The notes under the pieces were generated by a model that saw only the letters and a list, made by a program, of their open reading frames with translations, had not been told where the DNA came from and ran no database searches. Positions 44,128 to 55,709 of a stretch of DNA of 64,000 nucleotides are shown piece by piece (within the stretch, counting starts at the first letter, position 1; each line of letters begins with the position of its first letter). The translations under genes were made by a program, and so were the position numbers. This DNA comes from Kudoa neothunni (Eukaryota; Cnidaria): NCBI GenBank assembly GCA_964304625.1, contig OZ199840.1:7006001-7070000 (forward strand), in the 5' to 3' direction.

Positions 44128-45974
44128 CAGTCGAGATTGGATATTGCGTGATTCGGTATTGCGTAATTTAAGATTTTCGATATGAAGATATTTACATTGG
44201 GACTTAATTTTAGAGCTATATCATTATTTTATTTATTGAATTAATTATATAGAATAAAAATAAAAAAATATTTTTTCTACGTGCCTCTGATTTAGTATTG
44301 CGTAACGTAAATTACCAACGTGACTTGATATTGCGTGATTTCATCTTCAATATATCCAGGGAGCAGCGTGAAATTTCTGAGACAATTAGAATGATACAAT
44401 ATTACAATTCAATAAAATCAATAAAGGGCGCAAAGAAAATGACGGTTGAAAAGTTTAAACTTAATGGTATGATTATTTTTAATCGATAACAATTTATTTT
44501 TTAAAGAACATTCAACGCTTGACAGAATTCTTTCTCATGAAACCAAGCTGAAAAATTCAGATGTTGCAGGAAATAGGAAGAGGCATTCAAATGGAAGATT
44601 TATCAACATAGACGAAGAAGTTTATCAATGGTTTATCAAAAAACGCACCAATGGTCACATTATTTCTGGTGACGTAATACTTGAAATAGCCACCATAATT
44701 GCCAGAAAGAATGAAGTTCAAAATTTTAAAGCAAGCAGGGGTTGGCTGGCGGGGTTTAAAAAAGGTTTGGAATCATTTTCATGGTGAAGTTGCGAGCGCT
44801 AACGTCGCGTCTATTGATTCGTGGATCTACGAAAATAAAAATTTGATAAGCATATACAGCCCAAAAAATATAATCAATATTGACGAAACTGGTTTGTTTG
44901 ATGAGAAATTACAGAACAGTAGTTATTTATTAAAAGAAGAAAATGACATTAAAGGTAAAAAGCTATCGAAAAAAAGAATAACGATCTTGGTATCGTGCTC
45001 TTTAAGCGGAGAAAAGTTGCCCTTAGTCGTAATTGGGAAATACCAAAACCCCAGGTGCTTCAAGGGGGTAAAAAATTTACCTTATGAGTATTATGCCCAA
45101 AGATATCACTTGCTTTAGTAATATAAAGTTTTTCTTCTTACCTAAAAATACTACAAGTGTTTTACAGCCACTCGATCTCGGAGTTATTAATTGTCTTAAA
45201 AGTAGATATAAAAAAATATTGTGTAGCCATATGGCATTATGTGATGATTCGTTAAATAATAAATTTACATTACTTAATGCAATTTTGACACTCCAAGAAG
45301 CATGGAACAGTATTCCACCTGAAATTATTGTCAACTATTTTAAAAAGTCGGGCATATTTAGCGAAAGTAAAAGCTAATGCGAACTTCAAAAATTAATCCA
45401 TTATCATAGGAGATACAGAGACGGAAACAAACGATAAAATTTTCGAAGATGAACAGAGTATAAATATACAATAAAATTTTAACATTTTATAGTCGAGGAG
45501 GAAACATGGGAGACCAACTTTGATGATGATAACGGCGATGTCTTATATCAACAGTGAATCCAATTCAGAATGAAATCGAATCTGATGAGGAAGAACCAAA
45601 AGTTCCAATAAAAGATATAAAGCATGCCGTAAGTACATTAAGGAAGGTGTTTATTCAGGAAGATCCATCTGGACTCATCGATCTTTATCCGATAATGGAT
45701 CGAATTTTAAAAATATCATCTCAAAGATGGCACCAAACTAAAATTACTTCATTTTTTCATAAAAATTAATAATTTTGTCTGGTTGAGTTAAATAAAATTC
45801 CTTATATTTATTTTATTTCACTAGCAATGATTTAAAGTAGGATAAACGCACAAAACAAGTTTAAATCGAATATTTTTACAAGTGCGCATGTGCATGCCTC
45901 TATATTGCGTAAAACCTTTTTATTGCGTAGTTTTTCCTTTGTCCCAAAAATTACGCAATATCGAATCTCGACTG
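44128..45974 (+). mobile_element. Tigger/pogo element, copy A2, defective, full ends
   Basis: Nearly identical to copy A1 at 4536 but with both ends. TA at 44126-44127 and 45975-45976 bounds the inverted terminus CAGTCGAGATTNGATATTGC. The DNA-binding part reads in one frame (TLDRILSHETKLKNSDVAGN, VYQWFIKKRTNGHIISGDVI, FKASRGWLAGFKK). A frameshift then leads to HFHGEVASANVASIDSW and NIDETGLFDEK (first Asp). As in A1 the second-Asp segment is missing near 45103, and the frame 45084-45377 continues with FFLPKNTTSVLQPLDLG (third Asp). The C-terminal piece 45554-45769 ends QTKITSFFHKN. After about 5175/44755 the two copies differ by only two or three substitutions apart from the A1 3' deletion. 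It cannot encode an active enzyme. Confidence 0.92.
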
Positions 45975-45979
45975 TATAT

Positions 45980-46520
45980 AGTTTCAGCTATTTTTATAAT
46001 CTAACAAAAATTATCTTAATTTTAATTTCGACGATCAAAATTGTTAAAAGTATGATGATTTAACAAATTTTTTAACTTAATTACTTCTATAAATTAACTG
46101 AAAATAATTATGGGTTTTTTTAACGATATTAAAAAAGTTTTAGTACAGAATATTCCTGATGTCGTGTGAAGCTAAATAATTTGCATTAAAAACTTATATT
46201 CTCACGTTATTCATAACTAACGATGACTTTTGAAACTAAACTGCGTCCCTAGTTTAGAGAAATTCAGGGCTAAGGAGATTGTAATATACTTTTATCAATA
46301 GATAATTATTTTTAATTAACCCAATTTCAATATAATTTCCGCTACATAAGCATTACTTTAATATTATTTCAGTTGTTAAATTTTTCTAAATTTATTTTAA
46401 GTATCCATTTCTGTGAGCAATTATAATACTACAAAATTAACTAAAAATTGCCAATAAAGCGATAATCAAGCACAAAAATTGTTCAACTAATAACCACTAT
46501 GTTAAAAATTTGATATAATT
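45980..46520. other. no gene seen
   Basis: AT-rich spacer between Tigger A2 and the 3' end of the CUB-like gene; presumably the 3' untranslated region of that gene in part. Confidence 0.4.
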
Positions 46521-46526
46521 GACAGT

Positions 46527-48229
46527 TTATTCACTTTCATGCATTCTGATAGCCTGGCCTTCATATCTTCGTGCTGATCGACGAGATATTATACGCTGAT
46601 GTCTCTTGAAGAAGAAAATTCCAAGACCCACCATGACCACAATACCAGCAATAATAATGATGATAATGGTTACTGTTTTGTTTATAGCAGAGAATTTTTT
46701 TGGTACATTTTCATCGTTAGCTAAATTAGGGTTTCGTGAGAACAAGAATCGAACTGTATTAGTTATAATAAAATTGAAACAGGAAACGAGTTGATTATAT
46801 TGTATAGTTTTGACAAATTAAATACCGATATAACGTATATATCCTATAGATAGTTGAAGGTTGCTCAATTTAGAATTGATTGGAGAAGTATTTTTATTAT
46901 TATAGGTCGAAATTTCCCCTCTTTCAACAAGAATCACAAAGCCATTGGATTCTATCAATTGAATCCCATTCTTATTAAACCCACAAACCATTTTGATTAG
47001 TTCCTCGGAATCAAGTCCTTCCACTAATGCATTATATGAAATACTTAAAAGATTATCGTTTGTAGTATTGCTACAACCGGTATAGTTGACATCACCGGAA
47101 ATCAGATAAATTAAGTAACCAGCTACACCATCTTCAGTGTTGCTGAATGTAAAGTTGAGAGGGCCTTTATTCGCTGAGTTGATATCAAAAGTTATTATCC
47201 CTTTTTCAGATCTACGAAAAAATTAGATAAACTTGGTCGTTTGATTCATTGGCTGATTTACTTATTAAATTGACTAACTTGTTGTAACCTAATTTCAAAT
47301 TCAACTGTATGTTTTGAATCTGTTGTTATGTTTTCATCATGCTCTGTGGACGCATACTTAAAAATAGGCCATCTAAATAATTCTTCCATAGATAAATTGA
47401 AATTATCAAGAAAAATACCTTTTTATTGAATCCTGTATGTCATTTTTTAATGTTGAGGTATAAAAATTGTCAGCCATGGATTTCTCACTAACAACTTTCT
47501 ATTTTAAACAATGAAATGAAAAGAAAAATTAGTGAACATAAATTTTACGCTTAGGTCAAAATCTGGATAATATGTGGTACTAGGAATCGGTAATTTCGAA
47601 AATGTTGTTGGAGTAGTGGTAGGATTCGATGTCGTATTACTTATCTGAATGTTTGAATCTACAATGAATATCAAAAGGAGAAAAACTTAAAATTAACATG
47701 AAATCATATGCGTACTAGGATCAACTTTATCACCATAGGTATATTGAGTAACAATTCTGATTAGAAAACACGATGACATGTACAATGTTGGTATCTCTTC
47801 AATATTTGTTGTACAAAAGTTGTATTTGACCTCACATTGATCCATAACACTATCAGTTTGAGGATTGTGCGAAAACTCATGACAGAAACACCTATTTCCA
47901 ATGGTCATTGTGTAATATCCATCACATCCACTCATCAATCCAAATATGTGCTGGCTCTGGAATGTTATTTTGGTGAATTCGTCTAGCTTTGGAACAAAAA
48001 TCATAATACATTCTTTATTGGATTTGTTTTCTTTATTATTTTGATAGAAGTATAACTTGGCGTTTCTATTAGTTATTTCATAGATGTAATTGCAGTGGAG
48101 TTCATATGAACTGATAGACATAACATTTTGTAAAAGTATCAGTATGGCATTAAAATATATCAACTCATCTTGGTAATGTAAAAATATTCTTCTAAGACGC
48201 ATTATCGACGTTTCCAAACAAAATGACAA
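46527..48229 (-). CDS. CUB-like type I membrane protein, 6 exons, function unknown
   Basis: Exons (-): 48229-47698, 47658-47549, 47498-47419, 47372-47262, 47211-46826 and 46753-46527, 1,446 nt, 481 residues, all GT-AG with short introns (35-60 bp; one 72 bp). The N-terminus has a hydrophobic stretch (FNAILILLQNVMSISS) that could be a signal peptide. The first exon then has a CUB-like pattern (LHCNYIYEI..., ECIMIFVPKLDEFTKITFQS, GCDGYYTMTIGNRCFC, SSCFLIRIVTQY). A Thr/Pro-rich linker (TTSNPTTTPTTFSKLPIPST) follows, then a second beta-rich ectodomain part with NYTGCSNTT. Near the C-terminus are one membrane helix (VTIIIIIIAGIVVMVGLGIF) and a basic cytosolic tail ending RMHESE. I do not recognise the protein. 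Exon 1 could alternatively end at a donor near 47710. Confidence 0.65.
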
Positions 48230-48234
48230 AAAAC

Positions 48235-49375
48235 AAACTTTATTGTTGGATGATGAGTTAAACTAAATAACACCCTGATAGAACGATATTCATAGAGCTA
48301 CCTGTTATTGTTCCTGATAATTGAAGCGAACTGTCAATTCTAAATAAAAATGAGTCCCTTGATGCCGCTAATTGCTTATTGTGTGTAAATGATACAAATA
48401 AAAATCGAATTCAACCAGCTCATAATTATGTCTATCGAGTGATCACACAAAAAATAAAAGATATTTCTTTGTTATTTAAAATCTATATTCTGCAATTTTA
48501 GGTGGTAAAATTTTTGAATAATCTCTTCAACTAGGTGTTACCGTCCGCGCAGATTTAAAAAATTACATTTCGTTGTTAATTCCATTTGGGTCTTCAAAAT
48601 TTTATTCATCGAAAGTTTCAATGCTTCCATGGAATATAAACTAGGCTGATCGTAGCTATTGTACATCAATCGCTTTCCAAAATAATATCCTCATGTGACA
48701 CTAAGGTGTGGTTGGCTATATATTTTATTCACACTTACTGTTATTTACTATCCTTTAATATCCTAAGTTTTAAAAGTGGTATTCATAAACTGAACTAAAT
48801 TCTTCATAATTTATGATTTTAGAACTTCGGAGTATACGCCATAGGAATGACAGAAATAATATCTAAATTCGCGCAGGTATAACGCCGGAAATTTGGGCGA
48901 AGACCCGTCTACAGTGCCGCAAGTCTGGTACATAATTTAAAAAAAACTGCGCTCAATTAAAAAAATCGCTGAATTATGCATTATACATTAGGGATGTCTT
49001 TATATTTGTAATTTTTTGTATTTTTTAAGCTAGTGTCTCTTTCCAGTGGAAGGTTTCCATTACACCGGTGCACGCGCGAGGGATTATAGTTATTTCGCTT
49101 TTTTCTATAGGTTATGGCGCTTTTACAAACAAAATAGCTTATAAAAATGATAAAATATATTTTTTAGTATTAGGTTGACGAATCAGAACATTATTTAGAA
49201 AATTTCAAATAATTTTTTGGGGGTCTAGGTCTACCTTTTGATGTAACCTCCTTCATTTGAAATCTCATATTTTATTTGGCGCATTTTTTCACTGACATTA
49301 TGAGTGACATTTTTTTAGAATTTTTATAGTGAGTTGGATATCTCACTGTAAAAATTCCGGTACTCCTCTCCAACC
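48235..49375. other. no gene seen
   Basis: About 1.1 kb without recognisable coding sequence. Upstream region of the CUB-like gene, then AT-rich sequence with short GC-rich patches (48880-49090) that resemble degraded MITE ends but could not be paired. Confidence 0.4.
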
Positions 49376-49379
49376 AATG

Positions 49380-50721
49380 AATTTAATGGGTAACACTCTT
49401 TGAGTTAACTCATTATTTTTTCGAAACTTTAAGTTTACATTTTCATCCTTTGAAGAAGAATCTTCTAATAACATTTCGTTGTCAACAAATGAATTCGACA
49501 ATGGTGAATTATCATCACGAATTTCAGGAAATATATCAGGTGATTTTCTATTAAAAAGGTTATTTTTGGTCTATCTTGTTATAACGATTGATTTAATGCT
49601 TATTTTAGATAATTTTAACAGATTGATCGGATGATTGTCAGGTACATGATACTGTAAAAAGAATGGACAATCACAGACGCAGGGATCATTAAAAACTAAT
49701 GGGTTAAAACTTAATTGATTTCTAAATGTTTTTAATTGCAATTAGGTAAATTTTATGTATCCTTCTTAAAATCCTATTTTGTCATTCAAACGGTCTTGGT
49801 TATAATTAAATTAATGTTTGTAACCTATTTTGTTTTATTTTTTAATTTAAACTAGCTTTATTACATTATTTATAATAAAAAAATATTTTAAAAAGGCGGA
49901 CGTAACATTTTAAAACCAAAGTTTACTAAAATATCGATTAAACTAATAAATATATGTTTAATACAAAATTCCGTGCAGATTTTATTTATATTTTTGGCAG
50001 TGTGCTTTACAGGAAAATAGATCATGTCGTATTGGAAATGTTGAAGGGTGAAATTTTGAACAAACAACACTGATATGTCAATGAATGAGTTGGTTTTGGC
50101 ATTATCATTCCAAATATCAATGGTTAGGCACATACTATTGTGACTTATTGTTGTAATTAATTTTTCCATTTTTAAATAAATGCGCTCATACTCATTCATG
50201 ATTATTTTTTAACACATTTTTTGGATAAAATCTTAAGTCTAGCACTAAATTCATTGAACTTTTTGCCTAAGTTAAATGCGAAGTTTATCATCTCCGTAAA
50301 CGGTGCACTTTCTGTTATTGTAAACGGGGAGATTGTTTCAGCTACAAAATTAGCAATTTTAGTGTCAAACATTACTTACCTGATCTGATAGGCTTAAATT
50401 AGCAATGGAGGGAGGTGAAACAAATAATTCATTAATTTTTATATTTGTATTTGTTTTAGCATGTAACTTATTATGACTAATAAGCTTCCTATTCCCGTAA
50501 GACGACTTATGCGGGAATGCTTTGTTGCACTTTGTGCAAACAATAAAATCAATTTGGGATGTTTCATCCTCGTTTTTAGTAAAGATGGAACAGAAATTGT
50601 CCCATTCTTTAGAATGCGTTGTAGATTTTTTCCAAGAGAAAAGTCTGCTAGTTTTCAAAGCCTCTTCAACACTTTCCACACTCCAGCCTGACACAGTGTA
50701 ACTAAAAGAGGACACGAACAC
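49380..50721 (-). pseudogene. hAT transposase remnant with BED-type finger
   Basis: 50721-50365 (-) contains a BED-like zinc finger (IVCTKCNKAFPHKSSYGNRK then LISHNKLH). An in-frame continuation near 50370-50210 reads IANFVAETISPFTITESAPF, the usual hAT RPF-type linker. 50199-49888 contains ISHNSMCLTIDIWNDNAKTN and FIDISVLFVQNFTLQHFQ, the start of the hAT catalytic region. An acidic stretch at 49600-49380 may be its middle part. The C-terminal dimerisation region is absent and there are several stops. Termini not found. Confidence 0.65.
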
Positions 50722-50840
50722 GAACGAACGGGCGTTGTCTGCTACAAACAGTCGATGATATAACGATTCATTTATTGTGCTGAAATGGAAATAGAGCTAA
50801 CTCCTTCAAACTTTTTAGAAGCAACGGGATTAATTAAAAT

Positions 50841-51563
50841 TGTCTAGGAGAGTGTTTCTAAAAATACGATCACAAATTGTTTCATAAAAGCAGGATTTTC
50901 CTCGTTAAGATCTGCCTCAACTCAGAATAATTTATTAGTCGAAAATGGTGAAAAAGTTTCTGATGATTTGATCGCGAATGAAATAACCGAAATGATAAAA
51001 GAAGAGGAATCATACGTAGCTCTTAATTATAATGATTTTGACTTTTCCAACAAATATGATCGAATACTAAACACGAGTGAGATATTTGATAATTTTATTT
51101 TAATTATATTTTTTAAGATTGTAACGCTGATGATGCAGAACAATTTGACACGGATGGGACATACGATGTGGAAAAACTCCCCAGCAACAAAATTATTACC
51201 TGAAAAAAGGCTTTGGAATATTTGAGGAAATTAAAATCATTTTTTGGCGCGTGATAATAATCAAAATATTATTTTGAATGCAGCAGAAGAGTCGATCTTT
51301 AAGATTCTCTCAAACAATATGAAACAAACTAAAATTAAAAAATATTTTTCTCGAGCATAATTTATTTGATTTTTCATTTAAATATATTATATTTATCTTC
51401 CATTATTGAATGATACAAAAATTTTTGAATGAATAGGTAACAAACAAAAACAAATTTCCCTTTAGTGTGCATGCGCAGTAAAGGTATGTAGAAAAGGACG
51501 CGACCAATTTCACGCATTTTTTCCCTGGTCCCTAAAGAAGTGCGTGAAACCGATTACCTATTG
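50841..51563 (+). mobile_element. Tigger/pogo element E, 3' fragment
   Basis: Only the C-terminal part survives: SVSKNTITNCFIKAGFSS (end of the catalytic core), an acidic region, and after a probable intron ending TTTTTTAAG near 51119, KKALEYLRKLKSFFGA and KQTKIKKYFSRA. The right terminus, read inward, is CAATAGGTAATCGGTTTCAC with TA at 51564-51565, with an internal CACGCA...GGTCCC...TGCGTG fold. The same terminus family occurs alone at 23212-23265. Confidence 0.7.
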
Positions 51564-51631
51564 TATATATGTTTGATAGTTGAGATTACGTGGATTTCGG
51601 AGGATTTAAAATTGATTCAAACATTTTTTCT

Positions 51632-51750
51632 GGGGTACGGCAGATACCCCACGTCAGACCACGCGTAATTTTTTTCGACGCAATACGGGAAGGGTTAGAG
51701 GAAAACAGTGCATAATTATGGAAGTTTTTACACGTCTACAGAGGGCTAAC
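51632..51750 (-). repeat. degraded piggyBac-type end(s)
   Basis: Palindrome-like GGGGTACGGCAGATACCCC (51632-51650), then CACGCG, GAAGGGTTAG and further on CAGAGGGCTAACC. It resembles the other GGGGT..ACCCC ends but is more decayed. Confidence 0.4.
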
Positions 51751-51949
51751 CTATTTTTTTAAATAATTGATAATTAATGCTTGTTTAATTTACATACAGA
51801 CATGTGGTCAGATATTGTACAACTTTATATAAGAACTGAATGTATAACTTAAGTTTTAATGAAAAATTTATTAATAAGGAACTTAGAAATATTTTTGTTT
51901 TAAATATTGGATTATTATATACGCCTAATTGTATATGTCGTACAGTGAT

Positions 51950-52099
51950 GGGTGTCACTTTTGTCCAGAAATATGATTAAATAGTTCTTCCGCTTTCCGG
52001 ATAACCGAACATTTATCGACACGTAATATCAACAAAATCCAAATAAAATTTAAAATTTCTTCCGGATAGCGCGATTTCCGGATAATCGAAGTTCGACTG
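51950..52099 (-). mobile_element. Tigger-type MITE fragment abutting a hAT MITE
   Basis: Contains the inverted blocks TTCCGGATAACCGAA and TTCCGGATAATCGAAGTTCG and ends GTTCGACTG at 52099. Same family as the fragment ending at 23157. The left boundary is unclear. Confidence 0.5.
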
Positions 52100-52101
52100 T
52101 G

Positions 52102-52235
52102 TAAATTTACTAATCCAATTTTCAATTGTATTCTGAAAAATTCATTACATCCAAGGGATTTAAATATATTCTAGTCCATCTTTTGGTTCGGCACGACTAT
52201 CCAGCCCGGCGACCCAATAGGGTTGCCGACCCCTG
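52102..52235. mobile_element. 3' part of a hAT-type MITE
   Basis: 134 bp homologous to the 3' end of the MITE at 36333-36978 (TAAATTTACTAATCCAATTT ... AATAGGGTTGCCGACCCCTG). Its 5' part is missing, replaced by the Tigger-type fragment, which joins it exactly at a TA. Confidence 0.65.
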
Positions 52236-52239
52236 CTTT

Positions 52240-52680
52240 AGAGGGTTAATCTTAAAATCTGTCATTATACTTATACTTGTGCAAAAGGACGTATTTATAG
52301 TTATAAACAAGCGACCTAATGAGTATGATTAAGATGAAAAATAAACCCATCGAGACAAATTTGCTAATATAATTGTTTTTTGCACTGTGATGTGATTATA
52401 ACTATCTGTGTAAATTTACACATAACTAAAATTTTTCTGATATATTTTGGAGTTACACTGTTAATAAATAATATTTTTTCATTTTATTATATACTGGAAA
52501 TAGAATATTAATGAGGTACGCTGCAGACATTCCTATTTCTTTAAATCGACAAGCGGAACATACTTTAATATTTTTAACATCTCTGGAGGGAGGTCGACGA
52601 AAAAAAAGTTTTGAGAGCCCTGGTGTTACCCAATAAAACCAACCCTATAAAAGAGAATAACAATAAATCGATCTCAAAAT
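52240..52680. other. UAP1 3' flank, no gene seen
   Basis: Non-coding sequence between MITE debris and the UAP1 stop codon. The frame at 52126-52332 runs through the MITE and is not considered real. Confidence 0.4.
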
Positions 52681-52684
52681 TGTC

Positions 52685-54427
52685 TCATTGACTATTAAAG
52701 TAAAAGTCAAGAGGAGATATTTCATATTTTTTCAATTGAGCAACATTGTCAGGAATATTTTCAGAGTTTGGATATTTCAACATGAAGTGATATTTAAGTA
52801 AATCAATCAGACAGGTTTCAACAGAGTCTTTTCCGGTAGCATTTTTGAGTGGTGAAAATTCTTCATTGCGTTTTACATTATATAAGAAAATATTTCTATC
52901 AATTTAATTTTGTGTTTAAAAAATATATGCCAACTAATATACTTGCATTCAATGAAGGGAATTACATCAAATATGAACTTCTCTAATTTGATTCCATTGG
53001 GAGTATTAGGTTTCATTCTAAACCAAAGGTAAAATAAAACCTAATATACACGATTGCAGTAAAGATAATCAGGCTTATACTTTTCTCCGTTATCCAGATT
53101 TATGTATGGAACTTTCTTAAAAGCAAAATGGATAGGTAGCTGATCATTCCAATGATTTCTTGTTACATAAAAAAGTAATCTATCTATTACAGGAATTTCA
53201 AGATCCCTTACTCCACAATATCCTTCAAAAATTTTGTAGAAAAATAATGATTGCAAATATTTCCATATTTGAACACTAATTGATTTTTATCATTTTTTCT
53301 GTTGAAACAATCAGATATTTCTTTCATCTCACTGTATTCGACGATCTAATTAAACAAACTAATTCCAAAGAAACACGTTAAATTGATGATTTTTGAGTCA
53401 CATTTATAAAAATATATAAATACTTTTACAGAATCATCAATTACGCAAAAGGTCCCCAAAGGTTCTTCTGCATCGGTTCTTTCAATAACCTAAGAAAGCT
53501 ATAACGATTATGTTTATTCATAGAAGACACTTTGTTGCCACAGTCAACCCCTTTCATATCACAGCATCCAATAAAGCTTGGATCAGCAGCTTTCACCAAC
53601 ACATTGTCTACACAATAAACGTGCAAACCGGAAAGTTGACGTTGGTTTACAATTTCCATTATTGTTGGATTTTCAACGAGACTATCATAAAACCCTCCAT
53701 TTCCAGCTGGTGCAAAAGCAATTTTAAACTTTTCCTCGAGGATGATTTTCTTGGTTGATCTATCAACACACGGTAGTTGGCCTTGTTCAAACACTATCAC
53801 ATCGTCTTTATTGAAGCCAAAATAGTCATTATTTTTAAAAAAATCAACGGTCATCGCATTCGTTGATTCGCTCGTCATTATAAAACATGTGATAGACGCA
53901 CCAGTTGTTTGGTATTTGTTACTGGCTAATTGGATCAATCTTAAAAGTGTTTCCATTTGTAATTGGAAGAGAGTTTTGTTCGAATTCAATCCAATACTAT
54001 GCAAACCTTTAGGATGGTTTACTCCAAGTCTTGTGCCTTAACGTAGCAACAAAAATTATGTTCGTTAATAATTTTAAGCAATTTGCGGAGATTAATTTTT
54101 ACCTTGGCCGCCAGCTAAAATAACTACTCCAATTTTGCCCAATGAAATCAGCCGAAGGCCGTGATCAAAATATCGCTGTATTTGTTCTTCTGAAGAATGC
54201 TGATAACCACTAACTAGTTGCTCTGGCACAGGACGAGGCTCACACTTTTTCTCGATTACTCTCCCCGAATCAACGCTATCAATAAGTTCCTGTAATTTCA
54301 GAATGTTCAAACGTTTAATATCATTTTCGAGACATTCCCTCTCCTTAACATTCAGCTCGCCCATAAATTGGCACACATGGTTCTGATCGCAGAGCATCAA
54401 ATTTTTAAAGCAATTCAACTGATCCAT
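52685..54427 (-). CDS. UAP1: UDP-N-acetylhexosamine pyrophosphorylase (UAP1), 7 exons
   Basis: Makes UDP-GlcNAc (and UDP-GalNAc) from UTP and hexosamine-1-phosphate in the cytosol, feeding chitin, N- and O-glycan synthesis. Exons (-): 54427-54103, 54036-53531, 53489-53424, 53345-53212, 53158-53081, 53017-52943 and 52895-52685, 1,395 nt, 464 residues, all GT-AG. Motifs: IGVVILAGGQGTRLGVNHPK (nucleotide-binding signature), TLFQLQMETLLRLIQLASNK, VIVFEQGQLPCVDR, KIAFAPAGNGGFYDSL, HVYCVDNVLVKAADPSFIG, DCGNKVIERTDAEEPLG, KYGNICNHYFSTKFLKDIV, KMKPNTPNGIKLEKFIFD and NEEFSPLKNATGKDSVET. It ends soon after KKYEISPLDFYFNSQ, about 50 residues short of the human protein (522). Start taken at MDQLN (54427); an in-frame ATG lies nine codons upstream at 54454. 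Confidence 0.92.
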
Positions 54428-54454
54428 GAGAGCAAATAAATGTAAAATGTTCAA

Positions 54455-55012
54455 ATACGCTTGCGCAGTAAGTCAAAAATGACACACAATAGGCGATCAT
54501 AGCTGATGTGCACGCGTACTCTAGTGTATGCCACAAAAGCTATGCTACAGCATCACACGACTATCAGACTGAGTATAGCCAACAGTATAATCATCTCGCC
54601 GATAGAGCACATTATCACAATGTTCAATGCTCATTTTCTAGTCATTTTGCAGCTAGAGTGCAATCATATAAGATCAAATTTCGTATCGTGCGAGGTCTGC
54701 ATATTCGGGAATTGTCGGAACACATTATGTGCTATAAAGTTGATTTTGATTTGAATATATTTGTAACGCACATTGTTTAACGTTATAAATTGGTAGTGAA
54801 AGATGATTGTAAAGTATATGATTAATACCAGATTATTTAAGTAACATTATCCGATAAATTAGCAAATTTTAGCATAAAACTACGAAAAATCATTCGATAA
54901 ATAACAGTCACGCTCAAACAAGTTCATTTTGGCAGATTCAACGCCCAACTCCCTATTGATTGTATGTGCGTGCGCAGTCGTGTAAAAACCGTGGTTTCTA
55001 TTGATTGGACAA
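54455..55012. promoter_or_regulatory. shared intergenic region of UAP1 and SAP18
   Basis: About 560 bp between divergent start codons. Open frames at 54506-54780 (+) show no motif. It must contain both promoters; no specific element could be assigned. Confidence 0.4.
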
Positions 55013-55702
55013 ATGGTCACGTACGATAGTAGAAGAGAATCTGATAACCACAGATATAGCAGGGTGAGAAGGGATCAATCTCCTCCGCGCCGAAGAACAT
55101 CTGCTGATAGAAATCGATCGTATATTAGGAGACATGCTGCACCTAATGTTGTTGCGCCAGCGATACCAACCGCTTCTCCAGTTGATAGAGAAAATGTTTT
55201 TTGATAATTTTTTTATTATTTAACAAATTTTAGACCTGTCCTATGCTAATTAGAGTATTCTTCACCGAAAATAAACAACTTAAGTACTCTTTACGCCGTG
55301 CCTATTTATTCACTTCAATTTTTGATATTAGTATCGAGGACCTTAATAAAAATCAATTTCCAGAAGAAGAATTTCACATATACACATGGTATACGGATTT
55401 GAAAAGTCAATATTGGTCAATGACTTTTCTATTTATTCAGGAAAGATGCCACTCTAAGGGAATTAACCAATCTTATTCGAGATCAAATACCAAAAGCACG
55501 GGCCAGAAGGGCATATTTTGATATTACAGCGTATTTCCCGGATTTTCGAAGAAATTCTTGGTCATCCAAAAGGTTGGGTTCAAGTGCTGTAGGTTTTTCA
55601 CAAAACAATGATACATTCACTCTCAAATCCCGCCGTTTTCAAGTCGGCGACATCATTCACGTCGATATAGTAACACCGAAATACTCATCCAAAAGAATAT
55701 AA
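55013..55702 (+). CDS. SAP18: SAP18 (Sin3-associated polypeptide p18), 4 exons
   Basis: Ubiquitin-fold subunit of the ASAP/PSAP complexes (with RNPS1 and Acinus or Pinin) at the exon junction complex, also linked to Sin3-HDAC repression; nuclear. Exons: 55013-55195, 55234-55283, 55332-55388 and 55441-55702, 552 nt, 183 residues; introns 38, 48 and 52 bp, GT-AG. The N-terminal 60 residues are Arg/Ser-rich (SRVRRDQSPPRRRTSADRNR), longer than in human SAP18. The core follows the family closely: DRENTCPMLIRVFFTENKQL, EEEFHIYTWKDATLRELTNL, IRDQIPKARARRAYFDITAY and FTLKSRRFQVGDIIHVDIVT. The start is the first ATG in the open frame. It diverges from UAP1. Confidence 0.93.
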
Positions 55703-55709
55703 CATCGTC

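Noticed and set aside
53510-53758. Plus-strand open frame
   Set aside because: Antisense shadow of UAP1 exon 2.
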